Shown: positions 18,767 to 26,498 of the stretch, in pieces | Position numbering within the stretch: position 1 is the stretch's first letter | How the letters are laid out: each line of letters starts with the position of its first letter | Source: Micromonospora parastrephiae | GTDB lineage: Bacteria > Actinomycetota > Actinomycetes > Mycobacteriales > Micromonosporaceae | Length of the DNA stretch: 55,236 bases | Direction of reading: 5' to 3' | NCBI RefSeq assembly: GCF_016802865.1 | Contig: NZ_JAEVHM010000019.1 | Coordinates: forward strand, 1-55,236 | The notes under the pieces: model-generated | Database searches by the model: none | The model's input: the letters and a program-made list of their open reading frames with translations, nothing else | Told to the model about the DNA's origin: nothing | Program-made: the position numbers and the translations under genes

Positions 18767-19018
18767 GCTCGACGTGCGGGTCGAGGCCCGCCAGCTCCTG
18801 AAGTCGGCCCGCGGCGGCGACGAGGCCGGGGTCCGGCGGATCACCGTCCGGCGGCCTGCCCCGCACTCCTGGCCGATCTGGATGTGCACCTCGAATGGCG
18901 ATGCAGATCGTTCGGTACGCGCAGATCGCCATCACCAGGGAGATCCAGATGGTGGTGTCCTCGGGGGCGCCCGCGATGCCCTCACGCGGCTCGGCAGCGC
19001 GGTCCGTAGGTCACGGCG
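18767..19018 (+). pseudogene. Decayed C-terminal fragment of a second tyrosine integrase
   Basis: Read with at least three frame changes, this stretch matches the end of the intact integrase at 28566-29786: AGVRRITVR, then LLADLDVH, then AMQIVRYAQIAITREIQMVVSS, then ARDALTRLG. The active-site Tyr position (EIYT in the intact copy) is EIQM, so it is dead. No start or N-terminal half is present. It is followed by a degenerate arm-type repeat at 19100-19120, as in the intact element, which marks it as the int end of an older element. Confidence 0.75.
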
Positions 19019-19099
19019 GCGCAGTCTCTTGCGGTGCGGTGCGGTGCGACATCGGAAGGCACGGTTCTGACCCGTCGCGGCTCCTGCGGTCGCTCGCGT

Positions 19100-19120
19100 T
19101 GCTGTGCTTCCGTGCTGTAC
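19100..19120 (+). repeat. Degenerate integrase arm-type repeat (remnant element)
   Basis: TGCTGTGC (19100-19107) and TGCTGTAC (19113-19120) repeat with a 13-bp period, as at both ends of the intact element (20428-20448 and 30258-30278). It lies about 80 nt after the integrase remnant. Confidence 0.55.
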
Positions 19121-19181
19121 GTCGATCACTCCGGCCGCCTGCAGCCTAAGATGTTGCCTTGCGCGTTCGCGGGGAGACGAC

Positions 19182-20177
19182 ATGCCTGAAGACATCAATG
19201 CGGCAAGCCTGATTGCTCTGGCTGATCGCCTACGAGCCAAACCGGCCCAAAGCCATGAACGTCTCGAGCTGGTCACCAGCTGCGAAGGTTTGCCGTGGCT
19301 CGGCCGAGTCCCGGCTGCCACCGAGTCGTGCATCAAGATTCTCGCCCAGACTGACCCGAAGACCCGCTCAATGCCTTGCGAGCTCGGTATCTCCTCGATG
19401 GAGGTGCCCAGTGCCCTGACCACCTTCCGCCGTTGGTGGCCAAAGGCGGTCATCGCCATGGGCGATCCCGGGCAGCCCGATCCGCGGAAACCATCGAAGC
19501 CCGGCATCGTGCAGTGGCGATTCGACGGTGTCAACGCGTCGCCGGCGTTGAACCCGCCGAGCACCGCTGGTTCTGCCGCTATCGCAGCTCACTTTGCCGG
19601 CCTGCCGTGGGCGCCACCGCCGATGATGTATGACGCGGCCGGTCCGCTTGCAGACATTGAGGCAGAGGACCTGCTGGCCAGCATGGTTCATCCGCCGCAG
19701 ATGCCGGCAGGCCGATGGGATCGCCTGCCAGGCTTGTGGGAGCGCTACATCCAGGCGTGGTGCTGCGTGGGGCTGCTGCATCATCGACCGGAGCAACCGT
19801 GGCCGACATCGACCAGGCGACAAATGTTGATCGAGCTGGCCTATGGTGTCGAGGACTGGATTACCGAAGCCGCGCTCTATGCGCTAATCACCGCAGCTTG
19901 GGTGGACCCAGCATGCCGCTCAGACGTCGCCGGGTTGGTCGAGACCAGATACCTGATGATGCGTAAAGCGGCCGAAACCAGACCACTCACAATTGGCGTT
20001 TCCGTGGCGCAGTTGGTTTACATAACCCCAGGCATGCCGAACGAAACACTTAACCATGCAGTGGATCTGACCGCTGCATCCCAGGAGTGGCCAGGCAATG
20101 GAAGCGTCTCGCTTGGCAGACCACCCGCGCCACCGCCGCAGCAAAGGTCGCTGTTGGACAGGCTTCGTCGCCGTTGA
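19182..20177 (+). CDS. Hypothetical protein, 331 residues
   Basis: The start is ATG 19182 with GGGGAGA 4-10 nt upstream. The protein is soluble, rich in Trp and Pro in the middle (LPGLWERYIQAWCC), and ends in a proline/glutamine/arginine tail. No motif I recognise; there is no signal peptide and no membrane segment. It lies between the decayed integrase and the left attachment repeat, so it is probably cargo of an older element at the tRNA-Lys site. The reverse strand also has open frames, but the codon pattern and ribosome-binding site favour this one. Confidence 0.6.
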   Translation: MPEDINAASLIALADRLRAKPAQSHERLELVTSCEGLPWLGRVPAATESCIKILAQTDPKTRSMPCELGISSMEVPSALTTFRRWWPKAVIAMGDPGQPDPRKPSKPGIVQWRFDGVNASPALNPPSTAGSAAIAAHFAGLPWAPPPMMYDAAGPLADIEAEDLLASMVHPPQMPAGRWDRLPGLWERYIQAWCCVGLLHHRPEQPWPTSTRRQMLIELAYGVEDWITEAALYALITAAWVDPACRSDVAGLVETRYLMMRKAAETRPLTIGVSVAQLVYITPGMPNETLNHAVDLTAASQEWPGNGSVSLGRPPAPPPQQRSLLDRLRRR

Positions 20178-20304
20178 CAGACGCCAGGGCCAACCGAGCC
20201 CGAGCCGCGTACACGGCTGTTCACGAGGTGGGATCCGGCCGGCAGTGGAGCGCCAAGTCATAAAAGCTGGTCCGGAGCTATGTTCACTGCAGCTCCCGAC
20301 CTTC

Positions 20305-20344
20305 GAGTGGGCCGCCAGGGACTCGAACCCTGAACCTATGGATT
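20305..20344. repeat. attL: attL: displaced 3' end of tRNA-Lys
   Basis: A 40-bp sequence identical to 30331-30370. It contains the T-arm and acceptor 3' half of tRNA-Lys(TTT) from the base after the anticodon to just beyond the discriminator, but no 5' half. It is therefore the tRNA end displaced by integration. Confidence 0.92.
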
Positions 20345-20427
20345 GCCGGCGGGGCGGCCGGGTCGGGAGCGATGCGAGGTCATCCGGCTTGCTGACGCGT
20401 TTCTCGGCCTGGTTCGGCTGGCACGGT

Positions 20428-20448
20428 TGCTGTACTTCGCTGCTGTAC
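20428..20448 (+). repeat. Left arm-type integrase site
   Basis: TGCTGTAC occurs at 20428-20435 and 20441-20448 (13-bp period), starting 83 bp inside attL. The same 21-bp block recurs at 30258-30278 near attR. Confidence 0.65.
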
Positions 20449-20456
20449 TGCTGGCA

Positions 20457-20630
20457 TCAGATGAGGCGTTGGATGCGGACCTTGGGGGGCTCGTTCCTCA
20501 GGTGGCTGTGCTTGTGTTGGCGGACCTGTTCGTCCCAGACCTCCTGGTCGTAGTCGGGGTCCGGTGGGATCCACTTGTGGGAGCCGTCGCTGTAGTGGAA
20601 CTTCTCGTCGCCGGGTCGCAGGATGCTCAT
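20457..20630 (-). CDS. Small element protein, 57 residues
   Basis: ATG 20630 overlaps the stop of the upstream 72-residue gene (ATGA). The product (MSILRPGDEKFHYSDGSHKW..., ending KVRIQRLI) is acidic and aromatic in the middle (WIPPDPDYDQEVWDEQ). It is the last gene of a three-gene overlapping set reading leftward toward attL. I do not recognise a function. The coupling to its neighbours and the protein-like composition support it as real despite its size. Confidence 0.6.
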   Translation of the reverse strand: MSILRPGDEKFHYSDGSHKWIPPDPDYDQEVWDEQVRQHKHSHLRNEPPKVRIQRLI

Positions 20631-20845
20631 CGGGTCCAGCCGAGGAAGCGGTGATGCAGGTGGCCGGCGGGGACGTGGGTCAAATCCTGGGTGGCGTGGA
20701 CGAGCTGCGCGGCGAGGTAGAGGGCTAGTGACACCGGGGCGCGGTCGTACTCCGCTCGCAGCTCTCGGTGGCGGGTGTGACAGGGCCAGTCGGCACCGCA
20801 GCCGCCGCAGGTCCAGGCCGGCGTGATCGGGAGGTGGTTCGTCAC
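20627..20845 (-). CDS. Small element protein with CxxC motif, 72 residues
   Basis: The start is GTG 20845 behind GGGGGGAG (6 nt), overlapping the upstream stop by 4 nt (GTGA). The sequence begins with a Cys-rich segment, WTCGGCGADWPCHTRHRE, then SLALYLAAQLVHATQDL. Similar small proteins are common cargo of integrative elements in Micromonospora and Streptomyces and are sometimes auto-annotated as flavin reductase, which this length cannot support. It is probably a zinc-knuckle protein of unknown role. Confidence 0.65.
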   Translation of the reverse strand: MTNHLPITPAWTCGGCGADWPCHTRHRELRAEYDRAPVSLALYLAAQLVHATQDLTHVPAGHLHHRFLGWTR

Positions 20846-21045
20846 TTCGGCTCCCCCCGTTCGGTCGGCGGTTCCGATGACGAAGCGGATAGCCGGCCGT
20901 CCTCCGAGGGCCAGTGACCCCGGTTGATCGGGATTCGATGCCTCGTATGGCAGGGCAACTCGCCCCCGCATCGGCAGACCTTCCGCCATCGCTGCCATGA
21001 CCAGACCGGCCGGTGCCGCCATGCCAGGGTTAGCGCGACGGCCAT
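20842..21045 (-). CDS. Small element protein with Cys/His motif, 67 residues
   Basis: ATG 21045 follows GAGGAG at 6 nt. The product contains VCRCGGELPCHTRHR, close to the WPCHTRHRE motif of the next gene, so the two may be divergent duplicates. It is the first gene of the leftward three-gene set, divergent from the GntR gene at 21216, whose product is the likely regulator of this set. Confidence 0.6.
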   Translation of the reverse strand: MAVALTLAWRHRPVWSWQRWRKVCRCGGELPCHTRHRIPINRGHWPSEDGRLSASSSEPPTERGEPK

Positions 21046-21215
21046 TAAGTACTCCTCGTACGACACGCGAGGCACCAGGTCTCCCCTCGGGCGTTCTTCG
21101 ATCTCACGGCAGGTGGGGAAGGTCGCTGGCTGTTGTTCCAGCTCATGTCACCGTAACGACGTAGGACTGTAGATACAATAAGATGTAGAACTGTTGGACA
21201 CGTAGCGTCACATTT

Positions 21216-21617
21216 GTGATCGACCCCAGCGCGGATCGTGCCGTGTTCCGGCAGCTCGCAGATCTCCTGCGAGACCGGATCGCGTCTGGCGACCTCGCGC
21301 CCGGGGCCTCGCTTCCCAGCGAGCTGCGGTTGGCTCAGGAGTACGGGCTGAGCCGCACGAGCGTCCGACAAGCGGTAGCGCTACTCCGGTCGGAAGGGCT
21401 CGTGATCGTGGAACCACCGCGCGGCACGTTCGTTCGCGCCGACGAGCCGACCGAAACGGTGACCCTCCTCAAGGGCGACACCGCCACCGCTCGGATGCCC
21501 ACCCCCGCCGAACGGCGCGAGCTGGAGATCGGTGAGGGCATCCCGGTAATCGTGATCTTCCGGGCCGACGGCTCACGCGAGGTATACGCCGCCGTCCGCA
21601 TCCGCGTCGGCCGCTGA
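21216..21617 (+). CDS. GntR-family regulator of the element
   Basis: 133 residues from GTG 21216. The N-terminal GntR winged helix (FRQLADLLRDRIASGDLAPGA...SLPSELRLAQEYGLSRTSVRQAVALLRSEGLV...PPRGTFV) is complete. The C-terminal part is short (about 60 residues), without a full UTRA or FCD domain. Compact GntR regulators of this kind (KorSA-like) control transfer and excision in actinomycete integrative elements. It diverges from the three small genes across an AT-richer 170-bp region (TACAAT-like boxes near 21172), the probable shared operator region. Confidence 0.8.
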   Translation: MIDPSADRAVFRQLADLLRDRIASGDLAPGASLPSELRLAQEYGLSRTSVRQAVALLRSEGLVIVEPPRGTFVRADEPTETVTLLKGDTATARMPTPAERRELEIGEGIPVIVIFRADGSREVYAAVRIRVGR

Positions 21618-21812
21618 CCCCTGCCGCAGCCGTCAGCGACCCCTGTCGGGGGGAGCCTGGTCGGCGTTGTCGGCGAGTACCAGCGGGCGTCTCTTTTTGT
21701 GGTCCGCCCTCGGTGTCGCGCCGTCTTCGGCCATTGGTGTCGGTTGCGCGTCACTGCGTGTGCTGACATCCTGCTGACTCGGGGTCGGTACGCAGGGCGA
21801 GACCGGCGCTTG

Positions 21813-22020
21813 CTAATCGACCGAACGAGTCACTGAACGCCACGCGTCGAGCGCCCACGCGAGGTCGGTGGTGTCTGCGCTGACGAAGACCGTTTTTCCA
21901 AGTACATCGCGTCAGTGAAGCTGTAGCCGTAGAGGGTGTACTCCCACCCTGCGGGCCCACGATAGTGCGCAGATCCGCGCACCCGGGACAGCCAGAACCC
22001 GACTGGCTGCTGGGAATTCG
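21813..22020 (-). pseudogene. C-terminal gene remnant with a frameshift
   Basis: Two adjoining frames read as one protein-like end: VGFWLSRVRGSAHYRGPAGW...YGYSFTDAMYLE, then KTVFVSADTTDLAWALDAW...TRSVD and TAG at 21813. They are joined by losing one A in a run of five. No start is present; the fragment abuts the TetR stop codon. The parent family is not recognised. The rest of 21618-22022 holds nothing I can identify. Confidence 0.45.
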
Positions 22021-22022
22021 CG

Positions 22023-22667
22023 TCAGTTGGGCCGGTAGGAGGCGAGGAACGCCTGGGCGCCGGCGTCGGCGTAGCGGTCGAGGGCGGCGGGGTCGGGTCG
22101 CTCGGTGTCGCCGCAGAGCATCATCCGGTTGAGGGGGATCGACGTCACCAGCCAGTTGAAGTGTTCGGCGGCCAGCTGCGGGTCGTCCAGCCGAAGCTGG
22201 TTGCGGGCGGCGAGACTTTCGAAGGCGGCGGCGAGCGCGTCGATGGTGCGCCCGGGACCGCGTTGGTAGAACAACCGGCCCAGCTCGGGGAACCGGCCCG
22301 CTTCGCCGATCACCAGGCGGCGCAGCTGCATCACCCGGGGCTGGCTCACCTGGGAGACCAGCGCGCGCGCCAGCTTCTGCAAGTCGGCCTCGAGGTCGCT
22401 GCTGTCGGGCAGACTCGCCACCTGGCGTGCGACCGGGTCACTGACCAGTTCGACTGTGCCGGTCACGATCTCGCGGAACAGGCTCTGCTTGTCAGTGAAC
22501 TGTTTGTACACGGTCTGCTTGGACACCGCCGCCGCGGCGGCGATCTGGTCCATGCTGGTGGCCAGGTAGCCATCGCGCAGAAACAGCGTGCTGGCCACGT
22601 CCAGGATCGCCTGGCGCTTTCGCGCGGTCCGGGTCTGCCCGTCGGATGCCGTGGTCGTCTCTGTCAC
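22023..22667 (-). CDS. TetR-family regulator
   Basis: 214 residues. The N-terminal DNA-binding domain is typical: RQAILDVASTLFLRDGYLATSMDQIAAAAAVSKQTVYKQFTDKQSLF. The C-terminal ligand domain resembles the AcrR/TetR_C type. The start is GTG 22667; the frame is open to 22754, but that part overlaps the operator region. It diverges from the SMP-30-like gene with two palindromes between them, the standard layout of a TetR repressor controlling itself and its neighbour. The ligand is unknown. Confidence 0.85.
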   Translation of the reverse strand: MTETTTASDGQTRTARKRQAILDVASTLFLRDGYLATSMDQIAAAAAVSKQTVYKQFTDKQSLFREIVTGTVELVSDPVARQVASLPDSSDLEADLQKLARALVSQVSQPRVMQLRRLVIGEAGRFPELGRLFYQRGPGRTIDALAAAFESLAARNQLRLDDPQLAAEHFNWLVTSIPLNRMMLCGDTERPDPAALDRYADAGAQAFLASYRPN

Positions 22668-22677
22668 GCCGCCAACA

Positions 22678-22713
22678 GTACTGGACAGTACAGTTCTAGG
22701 CGAGTACGGTACT
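22678..22713. promoter_or_regulatory. Double TetR operator
   Basis: GTACTG-GA-CAGTAC (22678-22691) and AGTAC-G-GTACT (22703-22713) are perfect palindromes sharing the GTAC core. They lie between the divergent TetR start (22667) and the SMP-30 ATG (22753). Confidence 0.65.
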
Positions 22714-22752
22714 AGACCGTCCAGTTCCAGTCGGGCGATGCGCGAGGTTCTC

Positions 22753-23643
22753 ATGTCACAGGCGTCATCCCTGCCGCGGCCCCAGGTCCTGCTCAGCGGC
22801 CTGGCCTACGTCGAGTCACCCCGTTGGCACGACGGCCGGCTGTAGTTCGCCCATTGGGGTACCGGCGAGATCGTCGCGGTCGCGCCCGACGGCAGCAGCG
22901 AGGTCGCGGCGTCCGGCCCGCCCGGCCTCGGCTGGTCCATCGACTGGCTGCCCGACGGCCGTCTACTAGTTACCGGCGAGGATCTCATGCGGCGGGAACC
23001 GGACGGGTCGATGGTCCGGCACGCCGATCTCAGCGGACTGGCGCCGTTCTGGAACGAGCTTGTCGTGGACGGCCGCGGCAACATCTACGTCAACAGCATC
23101 CGCTTCGGCTTCCGCGCAGGCGCGCCACCGGAGTCCGGGATCATCGCCTTGGTCACCCCGGACGGGACAGCGCGCGAGGTCGCCGGTGACCTGGAATTCC
23201 CCAACGGCATGGTAGTGACGCCAGACAACAAAACGCTGATCGTCTCCGAGTCGTTCGCCGGGCGGCTGACCGCGTTCGACATCGCTGCCGACGGCAGCCT
23301 GTTCAACCGCAGGACATGGGCCGACGGCCTCGCACCCGACGGCATCTGCATGGACGCCGACGGCGCGATCTGGGCCGGGGCCGCCGACGTCGCCATCGCC
23401 ACCGGCCGTGCCGACTCGCCCCAGGGCGCCGTCGTCCGGGTGCACGAGGGCGGCAAGGTGACCGACCGAATCGAACACGACCAGGTCATTTTCGCCACCA
23501 TGCTCGGCGGCCCAGACCGCACGACCCTGTTTCTCCTCGCGGCCGAGTTCCGCGGCGTCGAGCACATGGACCAATCGGTCGCCGCCCGCACCGGCCAAGT
23601 GCTCACCGCAACAGCGCCGACGCCCGGCGCCGGCCGGCCATGA
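22753..23643 (+). pseudogene. SMP-30/gluconolactonase-like gene with an amber stop
   Basis: The frame encodes about 296 residues of the SMP-30/gluconolactonase beta-propeller family (ESPRWHDGRL at the N-terminus, FPNGMVVTPDNKTLIVSES in the middle, APDGICMDADGAIW later). Codon 31 is TAG (22843-22845), where the family has Trp in the RLW(F/Y) strand: one G-to-A change from TGG. Reinitiation at ATG 22987 would give a truncated propeller lacking the first blade. The rest shows no other damage, so the mutation is recent or a base-call error. It is divergent from TetR and probably its target. Confidence 0.8.
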
Positions 23644-23756
23644 CCGGCATCCGGACCTCCTCACCGCCACTCCCAAGTCCAGCTCACCCTGCCTAACCTC
23701 GGCCTGGCCAACGGCCGGCCGACATGCTTGGCTACTCGGCCTCACCGTGGCAAGCA

Positions 23757-23803
23757 AAAGGCCCGGGTCACGATCGGCAATCAAGCCGGTGACCTGGGCC
23801 TTT
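23757..23803 (-). terminator. Strong hairpin with U-tract behind the tRNA-Thr remnant
   Basis: AAAGGCCCGGGTCAC (23757-23771) pairs with GTGACCTGGGCCTTT (23789-23803), 15 bp with one G-T. Read leftward it ends in GGGCCTTTT, a classic intrinsic terminator placed directly after the tRNA-like 3' end. Confidence 0.65.
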
Positions 23804-23806
23804 CCA

Positions 23807-23855
23807 TGGAGCTGCCGGATGTAATCGAACCCTCGACCTACGCATTACGAGTCGG
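23807..23855 (-). pseudogene. 3' remnant of a tRNA-Thr(CGT)
   Basis: On the minus strand GACTCGTAATGCGTAGGTC (anticodon arm, CGT) and GTTCGATT (T-loop) lead to GGCAGCTCCA. The T-stem 3' strand reads ACATC instead of the CCCTC needed, and no D-arm or 5' acceptor strand is present. It is a non-functional tRNA-Thr 3' half, as left at attachment sites of integrative elements. Confidence 0.55.
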
Positions 23856-24096
23856 CTGCCCGGCGCTGGTCCACCGCCTGGTCCTCGTGCCCCACATGGT
23901 GTCCCGGTCCGCCATCGTCCGCCGACGATCGCTGGTTTGGCTGCTCGGTTGGCTGCTCGGCCTTCAGCCGCACGTGATGCTCGTTGAGCAGGTCGACCGC
24001 CTCCGTGAGGCTGCATCCGAACTGCTCGCGGATCAGGGCAAGCGCTTGTATGTTGCACCCGGCCTGGATCAGATCGTCGAGGTTCTGGCTGTCCAC
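23845..24096 (-). CDS. Small protein with L7/L12 C-terminal-like helix-turn
   Basis: 83 residues from GTG 24096, with a weak ribosome-binding site. The N-terminal half (LDDLIQAGCNIQALALIREQFGCSLTEAVDLL) resembles the ribosomal L7/L12 C-terminal fold as found in many small actinobacterial proteins. The second half is polar. The TAA stop is formed by the anticodon loop of the tRNA-Thr remnant, so the original 3' end may have been replaced at a recombination junction. Function unknown. Confidence 0.5.
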   Translation of the reverse strand: MDSQNLDDLIQAGCNIQALALIREQFGCSLTEAVDLLNEHHVRLKAEQPTEQPNQRSSADDGGPGHHVGHEDQAVDQRRAADS

Positions 24097-24545
24097 CTAA
24101 CCAGGATCCCCAACGCCCAATTGCCTGCGGACAGGCCCCGGCCGGCTGACGCCTCGCTTACAAGCTCTGTGCAAGTCGTCCGGCCTCGTCTGGCCGCGTT
24201 CGCGACCTCGACCGCTTGTCCGCGCTCCTCCGCTGGCGGGCGTCCTCGTTCGGGCCGGTTGCTGTCACCGCTGCTGTCGATCGGCGAGAGGGCGAGCCGT
24301 GCGACCCCCACCGGGGGCCGGGCACTTCCTGTCGACCAGTGCCAGCCGATGTCGTGCTGGGCCTCTGCGCACGTGCCGCTTGCCGTCCCGTAGCTGGCGG
24401 CCTCGGCCGTGACCGACGCGCGTCTGCTGCCTTCTCGCTGCCAAAGGCGGGCGGATGCGAGCCGGATGCTGGCCACCGACCATACTGCTGCGTGTTGAGG
24501 ATCGCGGCCAGGCAGAGGGGTGAGAGCCGTGGGAGGATGCCCAGC

Positions 24546-26498
24546 GTGACAGAGCAGGCACACCCTTCGAACATGCAAGTCGCCGAGGGTCACACCGCTA
24601 CAGTGATTCACCCCGGCTCAATCCAAGACCGGCCGACCATCGAGCTTAGAGTCGGCCCCCAGGGGTCAAACGAGGCGTTTCTGGTTCCGTCTGGCGGAGA
24701 GCCGATCGCCACAGGCGTTTCTCTTGAAGAACAGAACGGTCAGTTTTATATCCGTTGTCGAATTCGCAAGAAGCGCTATCGGTTTACACCGGAAGAGGTT
24801 GTGAGGCAGTACATCCTCAACACCTTGATTCAACGTCACGGCTATCCCGAGAGTCAGGTCGCCGTCGAGGTCCCAATCCAAATGGGCAGCGCGGTGCATG
24901 CGAAGCCCGCAGATATTGTAGTGTTCGCGGACGACAAACGTGATCGCCACTGGATCACCGTAGAGGTAAAGAAGCCGAATCGCAAAGACGGCATCGAGCA
25001 ACTGAAATCATACATGAATGCGTCCGGTTCCATTTTTGGGTACTGGACGAACGGTGCGGATGAGAAGTTCCTTCTTCGTTCGGATCCAAACGATTTCAGC
25101 AAGCCGGTTTGGCGGCTACCTCGCCATGGGGAAACACTCCAGGACGTAGACGAGCCACTTACGCGGACAAAGCTCACGCCAGTGAAAGACCTTTACGGGG
25201 TCTTCAAAGATATCGAGCAAGAAATTCTGGCGCACCAAACGGTCGATACCTTCAATGAGATCTTCAAACTTGTCTTCGCAAAACTCTACGATGAGCGCGT
25301 GAACCTTTACAACGACTCGGCGGTTGCTCAGTTCAAGCTTGGACTGAGCGAGAACCGGCCTGCCGCTGTCAAGCGCGTGAAGGATCTGTTTGAGAGCGCA
25401 AAGCAGAAGTGGCGCGATGTGTATTCAGCCGGCGACGTTATCGAGCTGAATGACACGAACGTCGAATACTGCATCAAGGCCCTTCAGCAGTACCACTTGA
25501 TTCGCTCGGGCGATGTGCTCGGGGTGGCCTTCGAGCTGCTGGTGAATCAGGAAATGAAGGGTGAAATGGGTCAGTATTTTACGCCGCGCCAAGTCGTCGG
25601 CATGATTACCGAAGCCCTCCAGCCCAAAATCAGCGAACGCGTCTGCGACCCCGCCTGCGGATCGGGAGGATTCCTAATCTTCGCAATGCGAAGCGTGTTC
25701 GACTTCATTGCGGATCGGTGGGACGACGCGGATGACCGAGCAGAGCAGCGGAAGGATTATGCGCAGGAGAATTTGATTGGCCTCGACAACGATCCTCGCC
25801 TCATCAGAGTCGCGAAAGCCTACATGATTATGGAGAACGACGGTCGGGCAGGCATTCGTAGTGTTGACGCACTCGACTACGGTGCTTGGGATCGTTCCCT
25901 TAGGGAGCGGCTGCTGGGCCGCAGCATCGATGGTCCCATCCCAGCATCCAGTCTGGCCAACGACCGGACTCCATCCGATGGCGTAGATGTGATCCTAACT
26001 AATCCACCTTTCGCCGGGGCAATTAAAGCGGTTTCGACGCTTCGCCAGTACGACCTCGCTAGGCCATCTAAGGGCAAGCCTAAGGCGGCGTTGGTTCGCG
26101 CCGTACTTTTCCTAGAGCGCTGCCTCGACCTGCTTAAGCCAGGCGGCAGGATGGGCATCGTCCTCCCACAGGGGCTGTTCAACAACTTCAACGACCAAGA
26201 GATTCGGGACTTCGTTGACAAGCGGGCACGGGTGCTGGGAGTCGTAGGTCTACACCCGTACACATTCAAACCATTCACGTTGGCCAAGACCTCCGTTCTG
26301 TTCCTTCAGAAGTGGAAGGTCGGCGAGGAGCCACTGGAGGACTACCGGATCTTCACGGCGGTCTCGACTAGGCCCGGAAAGACCAAACTAGGCAGACCAC
26401 AGTACTTGGATGACGGGATCACCTTGGACTGTGATATGGCAGAGATTGCAGCGACCTTCCGTCAGTTTGCCAAAGAGGAAGGCTTGGAGTTTGCCTAA
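24546..26498 (+). CDS. Fused restriction nuclease-N6 adenine methylase subunit
   Basis: 650 residues. Residues ~70-170 are an HsdR-N-type PD-(D/E)xK nuclease: PADIVV supplies Asp, VEVKKP supplies E-x-K, and the RYRFTPEEVVRQYILNTL helix precedes. A helical linker follows, then the methylase with DPACGSGGFL (SAM motif, near 368) and TNPPF (catalytic motif IV, near 486). The order nuclease-methylase with a separate S gene is that of BcgI-like type IIB/IIG enzymes. There is no translocase or HsdR helicase. The start is GTG 24546, with GGGAGG 9 nt upstream; ATG 24537 is too close to it. GC content is visibly lower than in the chromosome, suggesting transfer. The stop overlaps the next start (TAATG). 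Confidence 0.85.
   Translation: MTEQAHPSNMQVAEGHTATVIHPGSIQDRPTIELRVGPQGSNEAFLVPSGGEPIATGVSLEEQNGQFYIRCRIRKKRYRFTPEEVVRQYILNTLIQRHGYPESQVAVEVPIQMGSAVHAKPADIVVFADDKRDRHWITVEVKKPNRKDGIEQLKSYMNASGSIFGYWTNGADEKFLLRSDPNDFSKPVWRLPRHGETLQDVDEPLTRTKLTPVKDLYGVFKDIEQEILAHQTVDTFNEIFKLVFAKLYDERVNLYNDSAVAQFKLGLSENRPAAVKRVKDLFESAKQKWRDVYSAGDVIELNDTNVEYCIKALQQYHLIRSGDVLGVAFELLVNQEMKGEMGQYFTPRQVVGMITEALQPKISERVCDPACGSGGFLIFAMRSVFDFIADRWDDADDRAEQRKDYAQENLIGLDNDPRLIRVAKAYMIMENDGRAGIRSVDALDYGAWDRSLRERLLGRSIDGPIPASSLANDRTPSDGVDVILTNPPFAGAIKAVSTLRQYDLARPSKGKPKAALVRAVLFLERCLDLLKPGGRMGIVLPQGLFNNFNDQEIRDFVDKRARVLGVVGLHPYTFKPFTLAKTSVLFLQKWKVGEEPLEDYRIFTAVSTRPGKTKLGRPQYLDDGITLDCDMAEIAATFRQFAKEEGLEFA

Noticed and set aside
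20305..20344. A second functional tRNA gene
   Set aside because: Only the 3' half of tRNA-Lys is present; downstream bases cannot form the anticodon, D-arm or acceptor 5' strand.
24097..24545. Open frames on both strands before the restriction genes
   Set aside because: None has a convincing ribosome-binding site or protein-like composition; no motif recognised. I see nothing certain in this stretch.
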